64,000 nt of DNA from Clitopilus passeckerianus (lineage: Eukaryota > Basidiomycota > Agaricomycetes > Agaricales > Entolomataceae). The DNA lies in assembly GCA_944990035.1 (NCBI GenBank), contig CALYLX010000145.1:372001-436000 (forward strand). The letters are read 5' to 3'. The translations under genes and the position numbers were made by a program. The notes below the pieces were generated by a model that saw only the letters and a program-made list of their open reading frames with translations, was not told the origin of the DNA and did no database searches. Below are positions 58,899 through 64,000 of the stretch, one piece after another; the first letter of the stretch is position 1, and each line of letters begins with the position of its first letter.

Positions 58899-60105
58899 TT
58901 ATGCATGGAAAGTCATGCCAGATGCTTCTGCTTGTTCTCTACAAACAACTTAATGTGCACCCAGCACCCAGACAAGATCGTCTGGGCGCAGCAGTGCAGT
59001 GGAGCCCATTACAGGCATTCATCAGCGGTGTCCTCTGGCAGCAGGGGAAACAGCACGAGTATGTGTGGGGGCCTTGTCAGGCAGGCCACATCACTGTGTC
59101 TTCCTGCCCTTGGGAAACGGTGGTGGAGGCAGTTGCGATGGGAACACAAACAAGGCAGGGTTGTTCTCAAGAAAGAACAAGAAAGACGACAGCTCCTGGC
59201 ACAAGTGCTTGTTGGACCGTTGTTGGAAGTGCGCACACTGGTGGATGTCGAACAGGCACACCCCCAGTGAGGGAAGGTGCAGTAAGGCCTTAGGAAGCCC
59301 AAGGGATGTCCGGGATTTGTTACCAGCGCCCACACGCAGGCCAGTGGCCACCAAGTAAGCACGGTGATGGATATCCTAGCTGAGTTTTGAAAGGACATGA
59401 ACAAAGTGGACGTGGCTGCCAGCGTCACCCGAGAACCAAGCACATAGTTTGGAGCAGATGGACAGCGAGTGCCCCTGCCCAGAGTGAAGAGACGGGTCCA
59501 AGGCCAACCAAATGGCTGTAGTCAAGTCTGAGAGCACAACTATCTTGACACAGTTGTTGCGCAGAACAGCTTTGCTTATGGACAAGTCAATAGCTGCGAG
59601 TTCCGCATCGTCAGAGAGGACCCTGCCTGATACCATAGTGTAGTCCTCTGGCCCAAAAGTGCCATGAAGGAGGGAGCAAGCAGCAACTACTTGGTGCTTC
59701 CTGCTTTTGGGGACAAACACATCAGCTGCCATCAACACTGTGGTGTCAGACAGATCTGCATCCACACGAATCACATCCAAATGGATGCGATGAGAGTCAA
59801 GGGCATCCTTGAATGCAGCAATGATGGTATCAAATATAATCCTGCTTAAGTGCATGTCCAACAAGCAAAGGCCTGGGATTGCCTCTGCATGTACAGGATT
59901 GAGAGGTTCAGAAATGCATACAGCGTGTGCATCAGAATCCACAACTGTGGAGAGCAAGTTGCCGCACACTTGATGCGACAGGTTGGAAAGAGACGAAAGA
60001 AGGCGCATTGTCCCTTTATACCACTGGTGCTTGTCACTAATAGGCAATAGCGTGGGGTGGTTGCCAATCAGGGTGCCAATTCAACCAGTTTCCTGATGTG
60101 TAAAT
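58899..60105 (-). pseudogene. LINE ORF2 C-terminal half, deleted and patched
   Basis: The minus strand reads HLHIRKLVE, a small deletion, GTLIGNH and MPISDKHQWYKGTMRLLSSLSNLSH. Then comes RNase H (MAADVFVPKSRKHQVVAA with the first Asp changed in context, DDAELAAIDL, VVLSDLTTAIW) to VLSKLS and a stop at 59376. After the filler the zinc motif is lost, but HQCAHFQQRSNKHLCQELSSFLFFL and the C-terminus remain. Confidence 0.82.
59247..59288. repeat. 42-bp filler related to the solo LTR end
   Basis: The segment (GTCGAACAGGCACACC... to GCAGTAAGGC) nearly matches the first 42 bp of 32613-32882. It replaces a missing stretch of LINE ORF2, as seen when a break is patched with a piece of copied DNA. Confidence 0.6.
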
Positions 60106-60137
60106 GAAGACATGGCAATGTGGACAACTGATAAGCC

Positions 60138-62448
60138 TTCCAGCAGCTTGCACACTGCTTTACTCTCCAGTATAACTGCCTGTCTGTGCTATGAGTAGTG
60201 CAGGAGGCAGCAAGAAGACTCTCTGGCCGCCGGATCCAACTCCAACGCCATCCACACCTCAGAAAGGCCATGGTAACGACTATGGCACATTCAATGGTGA
60301 AGAAACACCCCAGGGCCCCTCTAGTGCTTGGAATAAGTGTCCTACTCCTGCAGTGGATGAGGACAATGGTTTTGATACATATGAGAGCTCTGCTCTCTCT
60401 GTCCCTTCCTCCTCAGAGCACAAGCGCAAAAAGTACACCTCTGGTGCTGCTGTAGCACAGCCCAAGTCCAAAACTGCCTCGAGGGCAGCCTCCCCCACCC
60501 AAACAGAGTCCAAGGCTCTGTTTCCTGGTCATGATGAGAAGGACTCTTACACCCTGTCTTTACAGGCTACAGAGGTGGCCGTCAGAGATGATGTTGAGGC
60601 TATTACCGACGCTCTAGTGACTATGCAAGGATGGATGGACCATTGTCCTCCTAGTGCTATAGATGAACTCCAAGCGAAGTACATTGCAGACACCCTTGTA
60701 GCAACAGTTGCATGTGCAGCAGCTGTTTATATCACAGACTACCTCAGCACAGATGAGGGGTCTCTTGCACAAGTGCGACGCTCTAGGGACGCATTGAACG
60801 CTGTCCTGCCGTCCCCTCCTTCCCAGCAGTGCCCTATGCACCCTGCTGCTGCAGTCGCCCCCACCTTCTCCAGCGCGTCCCAAGGCGCCAGGATCTAGAT
60901 TACCCCTCCCCAACTTGCACAACACACTGCCACTGGTCACAAATCTCTAGCTCCCATAGATGGACTGGAGTCCACAGCAACATCTTAACAATCTGGCCGC
61001 CAGGTCCCTAGACCTGCCCCAGGTGTTGCCACAGCTGCCGCCCCTTCACAACCGCAGCCAGAGTGGATCCATTTGGGTAACTGGATGCAATTCCAGCGCC
61101 AGTTTGCCCATTTCCCCCCCTTCCCCCCCAGGTGCCTGCTGCACTGCGCAGAGTGCCCAATCTGCATGCTGTGCGTGCCTCAAAGCCTGCTAATGCGTCC
61201 CAGCAGCAGCAGCAGCAACCACAACAGCATCAGCGCGCCCCCAAGATGTCCTACGCTTCAGTCACATTGCAGCTGCCTTGGAGGCCTGCAAACGCCGCCT
61301 CTCGCTCATTTGCAGAGGTCACTGCTAGCATGTCTGCGCACCAATGTGCAGAACTTGCTGAACTCGCGCATCATCTCCCTAGGCTTTCCTGGGATGAAGT
61401 AGTGCAACTAAAGGACAATTCCAACACAAACAAACGCAAGGTAGCGTCCTCCCCTCCCCCCTCTGCTCCTTCACCTTTGAAGAGGAAGCAGAAGCTCAAA
61501 TCCACTATGCGCGGTCTGTCACGCAGACAGTGCTTCATTTACATGCGCAGAGGCACTAAGAATGATGCCATTCCTGTGCCTCTCCCCATTCTGCCTGAAC
61601 AGGCGGTCTCCACCCTCAACCTCCGGCTGTTTGCTAGGGGTTCACACAACAATGCCATCCATGCTGAAGTAGGCAGGGGTGACGTGATCATTGTTCACTT
61701 CAGTGACACACCCACCCACAGTGATCTAGGCATTATCTGGCTCGCTGTGCAGCGCATTTGGTACCGTCTCACTGAGGGTGGCCAGCCCATCGTCAACGTG
61801 AATATAGAGGTTCCTGCATCGCGTTCTTATGCCCGCATCACTGGTGTTCCCTACTACACCTTCGGGGCAGCAGGGAGCACTCCAGCCACTCCCAATGCAA
61901 TAGAGACACTCCTGCGTCAAAATGCCACTACGTTGTCACTCCAGCTTGCTGGTAAGCCGCGTATTTATTGTGCCTCTCCATTGCATGACATGTGCGTGGT
62001 TGTCTTCGACTTCTGGGATACAAGGTCTGGTACCACCCTCAAGTCCATCACCAACAAGAAAGTGTCCATTGGTGGTTGCCTTTGCAACATCTCCCCTGCT
62101 AGCATTCACACTGGCATGCCACAGTGCTAGCACTGCTGGGCTTGGGGCTATCCCACTGTGTCTTGCAGATAGCAGTATAACTCTTGCGCGCACTGCGGCT
62201 ATGGCCACAACATGCAGAGCCATCGCAAGCTTTCTCACTGCTGTTGGGAGAAGCCGGATGCAAACCCCTTGGTGTCTGCCACTCCTGATGGCGAGCCATG
62301 CATGTCTCCAAGCACCCAGCCGGTGCATCAATTGCGGCAAGGCACACACGGCAGATTTGTCCAAGCAGGAGGAGACCGATTCAGACGGCTCTGGGTGATC
62401 GTCCTGCCTGCGTTTAATATATTTTATGCATCACAAACATGTATCCTC
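60138..62448 (+). mobile_element. Plus-strand LINE: leader, ORF1, cut by another LINE
   Basis: It starts within the leader (60138), has the ORF1 start at 60191, runs through ORF1 with many lesions and ends just after the ORF2 start (about 62445), where the T-run of the next LINE begins. Confidence 0.85.
60191..62390 (+). pseudogene. LINE ORF1, several stops
   Basis: ATG 60191: MSSAGGSKKTLWPPDPTPTPSTPQ, basic patch HKRKKY, then KALFPGHDEKDSYTLSLQATEVAVRDDVEAITDALV and VYITDYLSTDEGSLAQVRRSRDALNAVLPS. Part of the Ala/Pro spacer is missing, and TAG stops follow GARI and later. From 61132 the frame reads PNLHAVRASKPANASQ, MSAHQCAELAELAHHLPRLSWDEV, RRQCFIYMRRGTKNDAIPVPLP and CVVVFDFWDTRSGTTLKS. 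Knuckle 1 has a stop in place of its second residue pair (62128-62130). The last knuckle is interrupted by a deletion at about 62365. Confidence 0.85.
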
Positions 62449-63279
62449 TTTTTTTTTTTTTTTGATCAAAGCCCTACGCCCCCAGAGGGGGCGTCTGACA
62501 ATTTATATTCCGGCGCCCGATCGCAGTCCGGTCGCAAGTACCTAAATACATGCATTGTATACTAACGTAAGTAAAACCGTGTTCGTCGAGTAAACCACAC
62601 TGAATACGAGGTGCACCAAAGAGCAAGCTAGGGTGGCCCCCGAGGATAAATCTATCAACGAGTATGGTAGCGCGCAACACCCCGCAGAAGCAGCGAAAAC
62701 ACTGGAGGCCAGGCTCGCCGCTATATGAGGGATGGAGCACTGACGCCTATGCATGGAAAACCATGCCAGACGCTTCGGCTTGTTCTTTGTGAACAAATTG
62801 ATGTGCACCTGGCACCCAGACAAGGTCATCCGGGCGCGGCAGTGCAGTGGAGCCTGTTACAGGCATTCGTTGGCGATGGCCCCCCACAGCGGGGAGGGCA
62901 TCGGGGAGGTGTGTGGAGGCCTTATCAGGTGGCCCACCTCACCGCGTCTTCCTGGCTTTGGGAAACGGCGGTGGAGACTGTTGCAAAGGAAACGCAAAAG
63001 TGGCAGGGTTGTTCTCGAGGAAGAACAAGAAAGACGACAGCTCCCGGCGCAAGCGCTGGTTGGGCCGTCGCTGGAAGTGCGCGCACTGGTGAAGGATGTG
63101 TCCCCTCGTTTCCAGTATGCACCAGTTGCATGCACATGCTGTCTCCCCATCCACGTTGAAGCGTGCACGGAATTCGCCAATGGGTGCATGACCCAGAACT
63201 GTGCGTGTAAGGCACGCGGTATGCACATTGGAAGAACCAACGCGATGTAGCCAAGGTCCACCTTTGATGTGTGTGGGCC
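62449..63279 (-). mobile_element. Minus-strand LINE 3' end, head to head with the next
   Basis: T-run 62449-62463, stem-loop region 62471-62499, 3' UTR to about 62746, then the last 178 codons of ORF2 to 63279. The zinc motif reads CACNWCILETRGHILHQC. The 5' truncation point joins an inverted LINE 3' end through a few shared bases (GGCC). Confidence 0.85.
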
Positions 63280-63282
63280 AAC

Positions 63283-63766
63283 CAACCAGCGCTTGCGCCA
63301 AGAGCTGTCATCTTTCTTGTTCTTCCTCGAGAACAACCCTGCCACTTTTGCGTTTCCTTCGCAACAGTCTCCACCGCCGTTTCCCAAAGCCAGGAAGACG
63401 TGGTGAGGTGGGCCACCTGATAAGGCCCCCACACAGCTCCGCGATGCCCTCCCCACTGTGGGGGGCCATCGCCGACAAATGCCTGTAATAGGCTCCACTG
63501 CACCTCCACGCCCAGACGACCTTGTCTGGGTGCCGGGTGCAAACCAATTTGTTTCCAGAGAACAGGCCGAAGCGTCTGGCATGGTTTTATATGCATAGGC
63601 GTCAGCGCTCCATCCTTCATATAGTGGCAAGCCTGGCCCCCAGGGTTCTTGCTGCTTCTGTAGGGTGCTGTGCGCTACCATACTCGTTGAGAGAATTATC
63701 CTTGGGGGCCACCCTAGCTTGCTCTCTGGTGCACCTCGTATTTAGTGTAGTTCACTCGACGAACAT
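63283..63766 (+). mobile_element. Plus-strand LINE 3' piece
   Basis: The ORF2 C-terminus (NQRLRQELSSFLFFLENNPATFAF to the native stop near 63596) and most of the 3' UTR are followed at 63766 by a minus-strand RT fragment. The 3' stem-loop and poly(A) are missing. It is an inverted partner of 62.56-63.06 kb. A TGG-to-TGA-type change occurs near 63403. Confidence 0.8.
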
Positions 63767-64000
63767 GTACGACATGAGTGTTGTAACGCCAGGAGCAATC
63801 CTGCGTTCAAACAGCCTCATCTCCGGCACCAAAATAGAGCGCAGAGAGAAGAGGGGATAAAGCAGATCCCTGACCAACGCCAACATCTGCAGAATACTTG
63901 CTAGATTCTTTGCTGTTCCAGCTGTAGGATGTGTGTCTCCCAACAAGATAAGATGCAAAGAAGTTCCAGACTTCTGGCGCAAAGCCCAGTCTGTGCAATA
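63767..64000 (-). pseudogene. LINE RT fragment at the window edge
   Basis: The minus strand reads LHRLGFAPEVWNFFASYLVGRHTSYSWNSKESSKYSADVGVGQGSALSPLLSALY. A 1-base insertion near 63833 then shifts the frame before GDEAV and the region ahead of YVDD. It continues beyond the window. Confidence 0.85.

Larger units (their letters stand above)
58602..60105 (-). mobile_element. Minus-strand LINE 3' half with poly(A)
   Basis: T-run 58602-58611, stem-loop region 58620-58648, 3' UTR to 58898, ORF2 C-terminal half 58899 to about 60105. Within ORF2 a 42-bp foreign filler (59247-59288) replaces a deleted part. The 5' end meets a plus-strand LINE after a short stretch of unassigned bases (60106-60137). 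Confidence 0.85.

Noticed and set aside
1..64000. tRNA, rRNA or other structured RNA genes
   Set aside because: None was noticed on reading either strand. A covariance-model scan could not be run.

Overview
The window looks like a repeat-dominated piece of a fungal genome, more likely a basidiomycete than an ascomycete. The reasons are a chromodomain Ty3/gypsy element, several Tc1-like DNA transposons, and a Tad/I-like LINE population whose copies remain nearly identical, without the dense C-to-T decay left by RIP. I cannot name the species. I found no convincing intact host gene. The only candidate is a partial open frame at 392-895.

Layout. 1-1064 is the left flank. 1070-8287 is a nearly intact Ty3/gypsy retrotransposon on the minus strand. 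It has 455/485-bp LTRs, a GGTGG target duplication, gag, pol (PR-RT-RH-IN-chromodomain) and a third ORF. An 11-nt primer site complementary to the predicted 5' end of its own transcript points to Tf1-type self-priming. Gag-Pol is probably made by -1 frameshifting at a GGGTTTT heptamer directly before the gag stop. 8293-9297 and 10905-11204 hold unassigned DNA and a Ty1/copia RT relic, split by an intact-looking Tc1 element (9298-10904) with 211-bp inverted repeats and a 338-aa DD34E transposase.

From about 11.2 kb to the end the window is a mosaic of LINE pieces. The main family has ORF1 (zinc knuckles) and ORF2 (APE endonuclease, YVDD reverse transcriptase, RNase H, C-terminal zinc motif), followed by a 3' UTR ending in a GC stem-loop and poly(A). 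Two further families appear: one as ORF1 fragments (family 2) and one as an ORF1 plus 3' end without ORF2 (family 3). Embedded in the LINEs are more Tc1-like elements (12662-14268, 16370-17856, 20442-21224, 21227-22449, 29328-30933), an LTR fragment (22452-22729) and a probable solo LTR (32614-32882). Most LINEs carry internal deletions, in-frame stops or fusions to other LINEs.

Large-scale structure. Two big inverted repeats stand out: 16370-19526 versus 27657-30809 (about 3.15 kb arms, differing by only a few indels, about 8.1 kb spacer), and 34.2-38.06 kb versus 39.63-43.0 kb (two head-to-head LINEs). Several Tc1 copies lie between unrelated flanks, which suggests ectopic exchange between copies. 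An unusual open frame of 1833 codons (46743-52244) joins an endonuclease start, a whole ORF1 and an ORF2 that has lost its RT domain.

Functionally, the gypsy element and the Tc1 copy at 9298-10904 are the best candidates for recent or residual activity. The LINE copies here are individually defective. Coordinates of mosaic junctions are good to a few bases, because short shared sequences blur many of them.
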